Shown: positions 33,776 to 46,059 of the stretch, piece after piece
How the letters are laid out: every line of letters starts with the position of its first letter
How positions within the stretch are numbered: the first letter of the stretch is position 1
Origin: Lactarius indigo
Lineage: Eukaryota; Basidiomycota; Agaricomycetes; Russulales; Russulaceae
Reading direction: 5' to 3'
NCBI GenBank assembly: GCA_025766275.1
Contig: JAFKAC010000050.1
Span: 124,001 to 188,000, forward strand
Length of the DNA: 64,000 nucleotides
Notes under the pieces: model-generated
What the model saw: only the letters and a program-made list of their open reading frames with translations
Databases searched by the model: none
What the model was told of the DNA's origin: nothing
Program-made: the position numbers and the translations under genes

Positions 33776-34650
33776 GTGGGGGGTGAGCTGTGAGAATGGG
33801 TACGTACTACGTGACACCAATGATCTGAGACTCGCTGGGCGGCCGAGTGGAAAGCAGTAGCCCCCAATTGAGCGACTGGTCTTCGTGCAATTCGTGTAGT
33901 CGGAGTCGGAGTAGCCGAGAAGCCGAGGTTGATTAAAGTCACCAAGTTCCAGACAGACGGAACACGTTGCTTTGAGATATCGGACCACGCGTATGGCCGC
34001 AGACCAGTGTTTCGGCAGATAGAAGTCGCAGAAGGCGGCCAGGTAGCCGACGGCATAGGGTATGTCGGGGCGGGTGGCGACAGCGATATACATGAGGCCT
34101 TCAACTAGAGAGCGGTAAAGCGTACGTGATGCCCAGTCGGCGATGTCTGATGGTACAAGGAGCGGTCAGGTCAGGACGTTGCGGTTGTAAACCCGCGACT
34201 ATAGAGGTGTCTGCCGGATGAGCTGAGGACTGGCCAAACTCTCCAACAACGGGGTCTATGAGGGCCGTCTGAGACAATGAGATGGTTCGTTTCTCACCAC
34301 TAAAGGTGATACCTATACCGAGGGCGTATTTCCGTGGGCCGAGGTTGGAGATTTCCCATCAGGGGGTCAGCTCAGTTTTGAAGCGCTCAATCTCACACGG
34401 TGAGGATACCGTCGACGTGGACCACAAATATGATGGCTCCTGTCGTGGAGTGCTACCAGGACACGCACGAAAATGTCCTATATGCTCAAGAGTGCAAGCC
34501 AGATGAGCGAGCACCTTAGAAAAGTGATGCGAGTACCAATAGGTTAAAGTGTGAACAGTGTACGACCTCACCAAACGCGTGTTGGCGAGAGGAGGCTCAG
34601 AGATTGTAGAGCCAGGAAGAGCGTTGGTGGAGTCAAGCCCCATATTGCGC
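33734..34650 (-). pseudogene. Copia-type RT/RNase H remnant
   Basis: The minus strand reads MYIAVATRPDIPYAVGYLAAF, HWSAAIRVVRYLKATCSVCL, then GYSDSDYTNCTKTSRSIGGY with CFPLG following. This is the end of reverse transcriptase and the start of RNase H of a Ty1/copia element. Upstream pieces (CEIERFKTELTP at about 34370) fit the RT thumb. Frames are broken and the RNase H core is lost, so it is a fossil. It resembles a different copia lineage from copia-1 and copia-2 (different residues at all shared motifs). Confidence 0.75.
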
Positions 34651-34969
34651 ATTTGCTACTAGTCACGACGGTAATGTTCTCCAAGTGTTAAAGCGGCCAG
34701 GAACCGGGGCTGGGGAAAGCGAAGGAGGAAAATGGAAAAAAAAAAAAAAAAAAAAAAAGGGGGGGTACAACCAGGAGCACACACGCTCAAGCTGCATAGT
34801 ATCACGACCATGAGCTTCGGCGAGGTACTACACGTCATGCACATGCTCAAGCTCACAGCATAAACTGCAAGCTTCGGCAGAGCGCAACACTGGAAGTTGA
34901 GAATGGGAATGGGGGGCGAAACACAAACTCCACATGTACTGCACAAAGACTGTGGATATGCTTCAGGCC
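34651..34969. other. Unassigned sequence with homopolymer run
   Basis: Contains an A run of about 20 followed by seven G at about 34736-34766, which could be the tail of an old retroposed copy. No gene seen. Confidence 0.4.
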
Positions 34970-35510
34970 CTCTCCCCCCCCTCCCTCACTTCCGCTTCCC
35001 GGGAACAGGTCTCCAACTGACCACCGGATTAACCACCTCCAAAAGGAGACGGCGCGGCCTGCGAGTTGCCGATTAGGCAGAAGGGGCAGTCCCTCTAACA
35101 CCCTGGGAACGCGCGGTACAAAAACCGGCTCCCCTGAGCTTTTAGTGGCCTGGAGGAGGCTCACAGCTCAGGGGCCTATGGGCCAGGAGAGACATTGGGC
35201 GGAGGTGGTGAGGACATGGGACGAAAAAAAACCAGAGACAATTGGTAGCACGCTCCCCTCCCTCCCTCGCTTCCGCTTCCCGGGATCAGGTCTCCAACTG
35301 ACCACCGGATTGACCACCTCCAAAAGGAGACGGCACGGCCTGCGAGTTGCCAAACAGGCAGAGAGAGCAGTCCCTCTAACACCCTGGGAACGCGCGGTAC
35401 AGAGACCGGCTCCCCTGAGCGTTTAGTGGCCTGGAGGAGGCTCGCAGCTCAGGGGCCTATGGGCCAGGAGGAACACTGGGCGGAGGTGGTGAGGACGTGG
35501 GACAAAGAGG
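34970..35510. repeat. Tandem duplication, unit about 281 bp
   Basis: TCCCTC(A/G)CTTCCGCTTCCCG occurs at 34982 and 35263. The sequence then stays similar for about 250 bp in both, through GCTCAGGGGCCTATGGGCCA and GTGGTGAGGAC(A/G)TGGGAC. Offset is 281 bp. Open frames inside it are duplicated too and are not called. Confidence 0.9.
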
Positions 35511-36069
35511 TAGGTAAGCTAAGATGATGGTAGAGGTAGACATTGACGAGGGGAGTAGCGGGAAGCAAAAGTGAAAATTTAAATTCTCGCTTGCTCGGCG
35601 CGCCCCGATGTGGCAAATTTCGTCTCCGCAAGGTAACACAAACCCGAAAGTGTTTGTTTGTGGCAAACAAGTCGGAACAATCCATGTAACACAGCGGGCA
35701 GGAGGGAATGATTTTGTGGAAGCAAGTGTGAAAGGTGGAGGGACGAAAAATAATCCTGCCCCCCAGGAGGCATCCCTTGTCTCTATGATACGCGCGCGTA
35801 GACCTAATAGCCGAGACCGGATAGCGCTCACGCCAAGGCACTGTACATGTAATCATTTTGTATGTGCTATACTTAGTGTACTTGTACGACTTCTTGCTTG
35901 ACTTCTTGGTTTGCTCTTGGGTCTGCTACGCTACGGTGGACATACGTGCTCCAGACTGGGCGCTAGTTCAGCAGCGAGGGCCATCAGTGAAAGTCAAGGT
36001 GAAACCGATCAGTGAATTTACACGGCCATCAGAATATGAGGAGGGCATCAAATCAAAACAATATGCTAT
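35511..36069. other. Stretch without supported genes
   Basis: Only short frames open in several phases; no domain seen. Confidence 0.4.
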
Positions 36070-36369
36070 GCCTGATCACTCATCCGGACGGGACCACTGA
36101 GTCAACACATCAATTATCTCACTCACCTCTGACTCGATCCTCACAACATTAAATACACAATGTCTAGTATTACACCTTAATGTACTCGAACCTTTTTTTG
36201 TTGTTGAAATCTTGTTGTGTTGCGAAGTTAGAAAAAAGGCTCTATTGGAGGGAAGTGCGCGAGTGGTCTTAGCCTCTTCAGTCGATCGGAGTTCCAAACC
36301 TTCCAAAATAGGACCGTGACTAAGCGTGACCGTCTGACTCAGTAGTCCCGTCCGAATGAGTGATCAGGC
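36070..36369. mobile_element. MITE-like element, 35-bp imperfect TIRs
   Basis: Termini at 36070-36104 and 36335-36369 are inverted copies matching 33 of 35 bases (GCCTGATCACTCAT...ACTGAGTCA). Both mismatches are C/T. The interior of 230 bp is non-coding. A further inverted copy of TATGCCTGATC sits just outside, at 36374-36384. I could not find a clear target duplication, so superfamily is open. Confidence 0.7.
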
Positions 36370-36856
36370 CTTGGATCAGGCATACTGTAGTACAGTATAA
36401 AAGATGGACGAGGGCGGGTGCTGGTGTGGGAAATGCTTAGATAAATGATGGCAACAATGCGGAATGTTTAGATGTCAACCCAATTCGTCCCGTGCCACTC
36501 GTTGCTTCCGCACCTGGGGTTTTGTACATCAAGTACAGGAACCGAATAAAATTCAGTGCCAACTTCGGGCGAGGTGTGAGGCTTGTGTAGTGTTATTTGT
36601 TCAATTCTGGGAAATACATAACCCTCGGGACTGCGACTACAAAGTGGGGTGAATGAATTAGAGCTGCGACTCCGTGGTGACAATCTCAATGTGCCGTTTT
36701 TCAACGTGGTCCAAAACCGTCTTCGAAAACTCATCCAAAGAACAATTAACTGTATCACGTAGTCGCTTCAAGACGCCGCCCTCCAGCTTATACTTTTTGT
36801 GGGTAAAGTTACTGGGAACTGCATCAAGGGCTGGGGCGATTCACGTGAACGATGGC
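36370..36856. other. Spacer before the JmjC gene
   Basis: No supported gene. A 96-codon minus frame (36468-36758) has no domain. It could hold the 3' part of the neighbouring JmjC gene. Confidence 0.4.
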
Positions 36857-38540
36857 TTACATGTGATCAATCAGCCCGGTACGGGCAAATTTCTGCCTTG
36901 AGCAAGAGGGAACAGGGCAGCTGAGTTCTCCATTCCGTCGAGGTCCGGGCTTCCGACGTCTGCGGCTTCCAGAGCCATGCGTAGTACGCAGGGATGGACC
37001 GGAACTAATTGGCACTGCACGGGGAGGTACATAGTCCGTCTTGGCGTTTATCGCGCCATCAAACGAGTTTGCATCTGCGCCACCCAAGGTGCTAAGATTC
37101 CCGTCACATTCTGTTGAATTTGGGTAGAAATATTGATGGGGATATGAACAACACGCACCTTCAAAATCCGTGTAAGGGTGTTCCGAATATAATTTGTGAA
37201 ACCTGACAAGGGAACACCATGCATGTAGAAGCGTGGTGTACACCTGAAGGACATCATCCCCAGACTGTTTAGAAATGCGATGCTGACGGAAGGCTGACGC
37301 GAGCCCGATAGTGGTTGACAAGTGCTCAACGCAAACAAAGTCGCAGGCTATCTTAATGGCGTCTGTGACATTGCTGACCTACGCCCTCGACGTCTTTGAC
37401 GGTCATGGCGTGCATCAAGCTGCAACTTACCTGATGAGCACATCCCGCAGGGATGAAGACTGCGTCTCCTTCATGTTGGAAGAATGTGTACGCCTTGATG
37501 CCATGGCTAAGTTCCAGCTCGCGCAATCGGGCAGGGGTAAGATACGTGCTTTGGGCAAGGACAGGGTCCTCAGGCTCGGTATGCACGGAGAGGATTTGTC
37601 TGAGCCGCGTTGTATCCTGAGGCGAAAAGATGTCCCATCGGGCACCCCCTGGGAATCCGTCGCTCTGTTGAGCAGCAAACACACAGACATTGACCGCGTC
37701 AGTGAGGTCACAATGGAGTCACGTTGATCCATTGTCATCCTGCTTAGCTGCGAGCCCAAAGTAAACCTTAGGGCCTAGACCGCCATCGTTACATTTAGCC
37801 ATCGAGTACGAACAGGTAGCTCCGCTGTTACCTAGGTCTGGTGGCAAGCCCGCGTCGTCTGGAAAATGTGCAGCCAAATTGTCTCTGCCGTTGAGACGAG
37901 TTAAGCGGGGAAACGGCAAGCAATCTTCGAATTCTTCATATATTTCGGCAAATTTGCCGCCTCTAAAAGTGTCTTGAGACGGCCAGTCCTGACAACCCCA
38001 CCAATGGTGGACCCCATTTCGGTGACATAAGGCAATGAGGAACGAACCTTAACCTTCAAGACTCGATCATGTGGCTCTCGGCGGGTGTCATACAATCTCA
38101 AGATGTCCTTGAGTGTGCCTTCCTCAAACTCCCCTGACTCGCAATCAATGACGTCAACCTCCTCATCTCCAAACGTCTGCATAAAATATGCTGGAGTAAG
38201 AAAGATTTGCTTCATTGACAAGATGCCTTCGCAGATGACCGGCACGCTGTTGGCCCAGGAAATGGCAAATTCTCTAGAACTGAGCTTCCATGACCGCAGT
38301 CGAAGCACGTCACGGTCTTCTGTACTTGATGGAGAGACGCAAAGTCAGCAGGTATCCAACACAAGGTAGAGAGGCCAGGTACCTCGGCAAGGCCACAAGT
38401 GACAATGGCGGCGGGGAAGACGCAGAGAAGGCGTCCATCTGCTCAAGGAGAGTTTGAACGTCCTGGACACGAAATCGAGAGATAGGGACAAGGAGCTCCA
38501 GCTCGTGGGCAGGGCGTTTATCGATAGAGCAATGCGGCAA
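36857..38540 (-). pseudogene. JmjC-domain protein gene with one in-frame TGA
   Basis: Minus-strand exons: to 38048; 37988-37431; 37378-36857; introns 37989-38047 and 37379-37430 are GT-AG and keep frame (VLKVK-DWPSQDTFRGG; GCAHQ-VSNVTDAIKIACDF). The protein reads like the JmjC region of KDM3-type demethylases: VICEGI, FGDEEVDVIDCESG, then the iron-binding LHCDLTDAVNV (His 37715, Asp 37709) and GDAVFIPAGCAHQV. JmjC enzymes remove methyl groups from histone lysines using Fe(II) and 2-oxoglutarate. TGA at 37719-37721 sits directly before LHCD, where family members have Arg (GSTRLH), so CGA-to-TGA is likely. Otherwise the core is intact. The C-terminus has a basic stretch and a C2H2-like CPVPSCSRQKFARTGLIDHM. 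The 5' end (to about 38540, RVQDVQTLLEQMDAFSASS) is uncertain. Confidence 0.72.
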
Positions 38541-41500
38541 CTAAAGCAAGGGGCCATGGCAGTAACATATGCAGATCAGACAGGCGAAAATATGAAGGTA
38601 CTAACGCTCCTCTCCCCATATACACATTCTCCACAAACCTCAAACCCACAAGAGCGGCAGAATCGAGCCAGCGAAAAGAGATCCGAAAAACATACATCTG
38701 AACAGCTGAATGAGGAAGGATAGGAATGACGTGAGTCTACTGTCCTACCACATAACGCTCTTTCACGAGGGTCAAGAGGGTGATGCATAGTGGCAACGCT
38801 AGAAGTGATGTGCGTGTATTCATCGCGGAGGACTGGTTCAAGGATAGAGAGGAGGACAGACTCAAGTACGACGGTGAGATAGAGGGCTTCAACTTAGCAA
38901 GGGACTCACCATCTTCGCACGGATAGACTCCAGGGTGTCCCTCCGATCCATCCTTTGCCGGTACGTTGGAGGTTCAGTAGACCCCGTGAAATCGAATTCC
39001 ACATCCCCCATGTCATTATGCAAGCGTTTATCTGCCAAATGGAGCATTAGGACACGATAGGATTTTCACCAATAATAGATTGACGAGTGAACGCACTCTG
39101 AAAACGACATTCGTCACTATTTCTGACACAGTCAAAGCAGCGGGGGAGTCGTCGACCTCTTCGCTGTTTCGTCGGACAACGGATCATTTGACGGATGAGT
39201 TGACCTTTAGTAAGTTTCGACATGGTATGAACGTTGGCGCAGGCGTTGGCGTCGAAAAGCGCGTCCCGAAAAGCGCGTCAAGTAAGACGTAACGCGTGAC
39301 CGCGTGACCCGTGATGCATTACCCGTCATCATATACGCAGTCCAAGCCGTCAGCGCTTCAGCTTCTCAGCTAGCATCGCTTAACCAAAAGATATCTCTGA
39401 TCGTACAAAAAACCTTCGATTCCTTCATGCAGACTGTGAACTCGGCGGCGACTATAGCATTCATCTCCTCTTACGCCTGAGACGTCGCGCAGAGAATCTT
39501 GGATACCTTAATATGGGACGCACACTCCAAGACTAGCTCAAAGCCCGAAACGAGTGACTCACGAAAAATCCGGGCTCGCACTTCCCTCCTCGCTGAGCGG
39601 CTCGCCTCGACGGGCGTGCTCGATCTCATAACTCTCCTCGATCCAGCATCGTATATGCGCCGCATCGCACGCGCCTCCTCTCCCTGTTCAAGAATGCCTT
39701 CTCGAACTCTCCCCCTCTCCTCTCCTCCGCCACCACTTCTGCAATTTTAGCTTTCACGTCCATCCTTCTCTCCCACGCCAACACCAGGCTACATGGGCCA
39801 TCAAGTGCTTCGGGAAGGAATGGATCAACTGGCTTCCGTCGCTTTTATTTTGCACTCGCTGGTCTCTACAGCGTACCGCATGTAACATCTCCCTTTGGTC
39901 ACGCATATTCTTTGCTCCTCATCGACCTTTCCTAGTCTTTAACGAGTCTAACGCAATTCATGTTAGACTCTCAACGCCGGAATAATTTCGAGAAAGCGAA
40001 AGGCCGCTCGCACCATTATCTGCTTCACGCGCGTTGGCCCCTGGCGTGCGCACGGGCAAAGTCTGTAGGACTTCGCAAAATCGGTCATTCCAAAGGGTTT
40101 CAAGCGTCCAAAAACGGCCTCCTTGGGGAAGGGGTTTCCCGCATCGAACTCTCAAAGGACCCAGGGTTTTTGCCTTGTTGCTTTTTACAGTAAGCGCCTT
40201 TTTCCCGCGCTCTCTGAATTCACGGCTCCTCTCTCACTCCGGACTCTTCCCTTCGCACTTAGCATTCCCCTTTCCCCTGTCATCCAATGCATCCCTTTCC
40301 TTAGCCATATTTCCCTGGTATATAGCCCATGTAATGACCACCTTTACACCTCAGATTAGAATACCGACTTCTTCCTCTCAGGCTCCAGGCTTCAGGGCTC
40401 AGTGTAGTTCTTTCCTGGCGCTCTCCAGTGTGCCGCACTCGCGCACATCCTTAGCGACTCCTGCGTGACACATTCCCAACCCTGGCGGACACCCATGCGA
40501 ATTTTCGCGCCGCGCAGATACGTGCGCAGGCCGTTTCTAACCACCTACAACCAACCAACCCCCTTTCCATTCCCCACCTCGCCATACTCGCGCGCGGCTT
40601 TAGCCCTCCAATACAGACGTGTCCGCAATCGCCGCGGACCCAGATACGACAGCTCGCACCCCGAAGGCCTGCGCGATACCGGCGACTAGGTTCTTGGGGT
40701 CTTTTCTCGATTTTATCTTCTGTCACCGACACTCCTATTTGCTACCACAAATCAAACGCCACAAATGATACTTGAATTAGCCTCGACGACGGTTGGCTCC
40801 TTGCAGAACATCCGCCGCACCACGCCTGTAAGTTACACACGGTGTCACCTACACCTGCTCAGTCAACTCTGGAATTGTTCGGTCAATTCTGGTCAGTTCG
40901 GTCAACGTATGACCGAGTTGCCCGACCGGAATAACAACGTGGTCGGGGTTTGATTAATTTGATTTAGTAAGCTGTGCCTTCCAAAAGTGGCCATGAAAGT
41001 GATGTCGAATCCGAGCAAGCCAGCAAGGCATCAAGCGCTCAATGCAATTCCGAAATCTGATGGTCGGATTTCTGCAAACTGAATGAAGCACTCCCGTCTC
41101 GAAATCTCGCACACCAAGTCTTGGGCAAGGATTTGATTGGGAGCATCCCGCTCGACTTTCTCCATCTGATCTGTCATGACTTTGAGAGAGTTTCTGACTG
41201 CGGGAGCACTTTCGGTACTCCGCTCAGGGACTAATTTTTATCGAGATCTAATTTCCACAAAGATAGATATGTGTGCTAATCCCCTCAGCCCAGGGGAATT
41301 AAGATACACGGAAACGCTTACGAAAGCGAGCTTCATAACTGTATTAGATACACAGTTTCCGTGCTACGTAGGGTAATTGGCCCTGAGGCGCACGTTAATG
41401 GATTTTAAAAAAAAAAAAAATCCCCCTCAGCCCCAGATTTGGATGTAGAGATCTGAGCGAGTCGATAACATAAGATGAAGGCGCCTGATGGGATGACAAG

Positions 41501-41873
41501 AAACGAAGGGATGTCCTTTGAGTGCCCGTTGTTGGGCCTGCCTTCTGAGACGATCACACGATGGATAGGAGGTAACAGTGGCAACAGAGTGCTGTCTATT
41601 AGGGAACAGGAGACAAACAAAACCTTGTACGAAACAGTAACCAAAAAATGGGGGGGTTTAAAATGACAAAGGAGGACAGTAGGAAAGGCCTATCTCATCC
41701 GTCTGCGTGAGGGTAGTGTCCATGATGGTTAGAAGCGGGCATCAAGGGGGAGAGACCAGCCAAATTCCATCCCCCAAAGGGAATAATAGTCCCCCTTCGT
41801 TGTGTGACGGGGTAGCAGGGGGTGGGGAGCGGGGGGGTGGCGGGGGGAGGGTGCACTTGCACTACATGCACGC
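38541..41873. other. Stretch of 3.3 kb without supported genes
   Basis: Short frames only, with none showing a domain or plausible exon chain. At 39285-39330 there is a run of ACGCG/CGTGACC-type repeats. A run of A (about 41408) borders a T-run/G-rich part near 41820. Parts may be decayed repeats that I cannot identify. Confidence 0.4.
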
Positions 41874-42362
41874 TTATGCAGGCGAGGTAACTGGGGAGAG
41901 GCATGACGGCTGTGGCCCACAGCACGCAGCTGAGTGACTTCGTTTTGGCACTTGTGGGCTGTCGTTCGCCTCCCTAAGGTGCGCCAGATCCTGCTGAGCT
42001 TTCTTGAGCTCCTGTTGAGCTTCTTGGATCTCCTGGTGTAGTGCAACGAGCCTTTCGTACACACTGTCCTGCTCCTTTCGGAGGATATCTATCATCGGCT
42101 GAAAAGTGTCCTGGTATGCGCGGTCGCGAACTTCAATTGCTGCATAGAGTGATGGGTTCATTCCAGTCCTCATGTGCTCATAGAAGTGGGAGGCCCACTT
42201 GTCGCAAAGATCGCTTTCGGGAGTGTTGTGGACAACGAGTTCGAACTGCTGATCAAATAGGGGGTTGGGACGAGCGCAGCTTGAAGTCATCCTCCTGGCT
42301 CGTAAGCTCGGGCCTATGTGACGTGGAGAAGGCTTTTGGCGTGCTTGCTTCGTACGTGCCAT
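41874..42362 (-). CDS. Coiled-coil protein with histone-H3-tail-like N-terminus
   Basis: ATG at 42362 gives about 162 residues starting MARTKQARQKPSPRH. After Met removal, ARTKQ is identical to the first five residues of histone H3 (the K4 site), and the next residues stay Arg/Lys-rich. Then comes LFDQQFELVVHNTPESDLCD and a long helical, Glu/Gln/Lys-rich segment (ALHQEIQEAQQELKKAQQDL) typical of a coiled coil. The longer upstream frame (MLHSVQFPSCCVT) is less likely to be used. It is not a histone: no histone fold. It could be a chromatin-binding or H3-mimicking protein or a chance match. It lies 450 bp inside the right arm boundary. Confidence 0.5.
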   Translation of the reverse strand: MARTKQARQKPSPRHIGPSLRARRMTSSCARPNPLFDQQFELVVHNTPESDLCDKWASHFYEHMRTGMNPSLYAAIEVRDRAYQDTFQPMIDILRKEQDSVYERLVALHQEIQEAQQELKKAQQDLAHLREANDSPQVPKRSHSAACCGPQPSCLSPVTSPA

Positions 42363-44109
42363 AGTGACACAACAAGAGGGGAATTGAACAGAGTGGAGCA
42401 AGTGATGGCGGGTTCAAGCAGTGGTGGCAAAATTATTTGGTGCTGATTGATTTCCCGGAATTCCTACCCCGATTCATAAGCGAGACGGCATTGCGGATTT
42501 ACGCCCTCCCAGAACCACAGTGCCGGGAATTTGATCACGATGACAGACTCTCGCTTGGACCATAAAATGAGACAATGTGATTCGTTGTGATTATCGGGAT
42601 CCTTGCCCTTTGTATAATTTACCTCCCAGTCCTTGCAGTGAAGCCGTTTTCATATGGACAGGCCTATTTGCGGGAAAATTAGTTGTGGGGTGAGTTTTGG
42701 GAACTCCAATCGGGCGGGAGATTTACCGGACGTGCTTCCGTATTTCATAAGTCAAATCCACTAATTACAATCGCTCGGATTCAAGGATGAAACGTTTGTC
42801 TTGCACATCCCGTTTGTGTGCTAACATCTATCAACCATTGTTGCCAAAGTTGTTCATTGCGCGACGATGGACCATTTTTTCCTGGTTACCATACATTCTA
42901 TTCGCTAGCTACAGTTTAGTAGACATAAACAGGAGCTATATTGAGACAGTGAGGGGGAAAAGAACGTTCGGAAGTGGCGTTCGGAAGTGGCCGAACATGT
43001 TGATATATTGTACCACTCCGCTCCCGTCTCAAGTGACACGTGCTAAGTTAAGCGCGAGGTGCTCGTTCGAATTCTACGAGTACTCAGGTATGCTGTAGTG
43101 CACAAGGTGAATATAATCATCTAGACTACTGTACAGTGTACCATACATATAGATAGTACGGGGCTGGAACGCACAACTCGCGTGGCTCATTGCCAACCCG
43201 TGCCTCGGCCTCGCAGTCGAGAATGGATGATTTGTTCGTACGCTTGTGCCTTGGCTTCGGCGCTAAGATAGACTAGAGTCTAGAGGCATTTAATTAGCGA
43301 GTAATTTGCAGAGCACTTATCTTTTTCGCTCTTTGTGGGACTTGCTGGTGCCGACAAGGATGCCGCCGCAGAGGCACTCTGCCAATGTGAGCCGCGTGAC
43401 GCCAATCACGGCGGCGACGGTAACGTGATAGAGAGGGTCACGGTGGCGATGGGACTTCGGCTGCAGCGGCGGTAATGAGACAGCGAGGTAGCGGGGATAA
43501 TGGTGACGAGGTGGGAGGGTGGGTTGCTGGGTTCCAGGTTTCCATGGGCTGAAAGGGCGTACGAAAAGAGTCTAAAAGAACAGAACATATGAATGGTTGA
43601 AGAAAGTCCTGGCGTTTACTCTAGATTAGTGTTGCTCGACGACACCGTCATCTTTCTCAGTAGCCTATCTCCCTCGCAGGTACACCGGTATGAATACGCA
43701 CGCGAATCGATGACCTTACGCCCGTATGCCGCCTCTGTGGGAAACGCATGGTGTGTAGTAATATGGACGCCGTCTTCCCTACGGAAGTCAGCTGTAACAT
43801 GACCGCCCCATCTTGCTGCGCCGCTTTTGCCGTGCCAGCCAGTAGGCCTGCAAGTCATTGCGAACACCAGGCGGCGTTAAATGTGCGCAATAACTCACCC
43901 CATAAATGCGAACGTCACGCCCCACTCGCAGTGTCTCGTCCTCACAGAGTGCACCAGAACGCGCCACTCCACGAAGGTTCGTCACACTTCCTGGGCGCTG
44001 TGGAGGCCAATCCTTACGATGATAGCCGGCGTTGGAATGAAAAAGTCGAAGTGTGTGTGTGCGAGGCGAGCAAGAGGAGTGAGAGGCGGTGACTGAGGGA
44101 AAGGGCTAC

Positions 44110-44560
44110 TCGTTTATGTCAGCCTGGGAATATCACCGATGACGCGAGAAAACCAAATGTGAATCAGCGGTCCAGACGTGGGTCTCTTGTCAAGTCCTTG
44201 GGCGATGGTAGCTGCTGTAGGCTCCTTGATAATGCAGAGGGTCTGAAGGTCTGCAATAGTGCGGGGTGTGAGATTACGAGATCCGGGGGAGGGGGGGGTG
44301 ATATCAGAAGGGGTGCGTACTGCGTGACAATAATAGCCCAAGGCTCATTGGCGGCCTTGTCAAACCCATAGGTGATGGGTGGCTGCTGTAGGCTAGTTGG
44401 CAATGTGCAGGGTCTGAAGGCCTGCAATGGTGTCAGTGTCCTTCATCGTTTGACGCTCAGTATTGAAGTAGGCAGGCAACGGCCGTGACAGCATCCCTGC
44501 CGAAGTAGGCCCCGGTGGTCCCCCCTCACCCTCCCTAGGACCATGGCAGTGAAGATAAAG
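44110..44560 (-). pseudogene. Hsp70 remnants, right-arm copy
   Basis: Mirror copy of 19800-20275: minus-strand PAYFNTERQTMKDTDTIAGL and the second EPTAATIAQGLDK piece. It carries the same stop and the same internal duplication, so the damage predates the arm duplication. Confidence 0.7.
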
Positions 44561-44879
44561 AAATATTGTGAGCTGTGAGTAATGAGCCATGTGTGCGAGC
44601 GCCACAACAAGGCCTCCCCCACCCTCCGCTGCTTCGACCAATAGCTGATGGGGCCCATTTCTCGAGGAAGTGGCAGCGCGTTGAGGCATTCTTCCAAGGA
44701 GTCAGAGCCCTGTCCAACTTGATGCCCGTAGTTTAATACCATGTCCAAGTCAACGCGATTCTTCCTAACACGCGAACTGGTAGCTGCTGGAGCTGAAGCG
44801 GGTACTGCTCGAGGTGGCTCGTGGGCGGGCTCTGGCTTGTACCCCGTCGTCCGTACCATTCGGAGGATGCTCAGCGGCT

Positions 44880-45875
44880 CGTTGATTCACCATTTTGAAT
44901 CGAGGGTGGAGCACTTCAAAGGCATCAGCAGCGAATGAGAAAAGAGAAGCTTACGCATAAATGGTCCACAGGCGTCGCAATGATCAGCATACGAAGCGGT
45001 GCCTGTTGAGGACCTGTAAAGCGACCTTAGCTGCATGCCAAAGTGACGCATGCAGCTCGTTAGTGATTATCAGCTCGAATTTCTTCAGTGAACTTGTCGA
45101 TGGCTGAAATGGCGTGCATTGAGGACACTTCGGTCTTCGACAGGCTATGTGGTCGCGACGAAAGTCTATGGTAAGTTAGTAAATGGAAAGAAACCACGGC
45201 ACATGAAGCGGTATTTACTCGCCTTGAATAGCTGGTCCAGAACCTCCCACTCGACCTCGGTAAGCATAAAGCGCTCAAGATCGAGATTCCGGTTTGAGCA
45301 AAAGGTGATCCACCACTTTTTGTTGGCCGAAGCACCCGGAGAAAGCGCATTGCGTGTGAAATCCAGCGCGTCGCGATGGCTTTGACGAGGACAAGGGGGG
45401 GAGGGGGGAGACACCTTCGTCAGAGGCTTTCTGCTTCAGGGCATCACGGTATTGTTCTTTCGCTCTAATGAGCTCTTTGAGAAAGCAAAGTGGCCCACAC
45501 GTTTGTTAATGAGGGCCCTGCAAGGGAATGGTATCACACACCTCTGAAAGCAGAGCGCATGCTTATCGACGCTCAGCGACGGAGTTGGGCTCCACAGCCA
45601 GATCGTCCGCATCTAACTCTCGTTTCTCAACCGCTTCCTCGCATTGATGTGGGTCGTCGCCGCGGTCATCACCCGCTATTGAGATATACCCATTGACTTC
45701 GTCGGCAAGCCCCCTCCACTCCGACTCGCTGTCGTGACCCGCGCTATTTGCCCCATTCGTTTTTCAGGGGCAGAAATGCCTTCGGAATTGTTTTAAGCAG
45801 GGTAGCAGTATGGAGCGACACCTACTTACCCGCATCACCAAAGTCAATGCATGAGCGAAACGCTGCACGCGATGT
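44880..45875 (-). pseudogene. Decayed hAT transposase, right-arm copy
   Basis: Mirror copy of 18505-19500: VLHPRFKMV (about 44910), LERFMLTEVEWEVLDQLF (about 45240-45280) and RVQRFAHALTLVM (about 45855). It shares most lesions with the left copy and has a few small differences, for example around 45085 (GTTCACTGAAGAAATT on plus). Confidence 0.6.
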
Positions 45876-46059
45876 CGGCGACCCCTGAATGAACCGCCCT
45901 TACACAGTCGACGTTCAAGGACGCCACGAAGTGAGTCGCTATTGCTGACACTATCAAACATGGGCGTCAATGGCTCCTGAGAATGACCCACCCCAAGGGG
46001 CGGTCTAAGGTCGTCAGAGGGCAGAGGAGGGTGGGAGCATCCACCCCATGGTCTCCAGT

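Noticed and set aside
34970..35510. Pairs of similar short proteins
   Set aside because: Produced by the 281-bp tandem duplication; no coding evidence.
42787..43098. 101-codon frame at the inner edge of the right arm
   Set aside because: It crosses the arm boundary; the homologous left-arm frame differs at its start, and no domain is seen.
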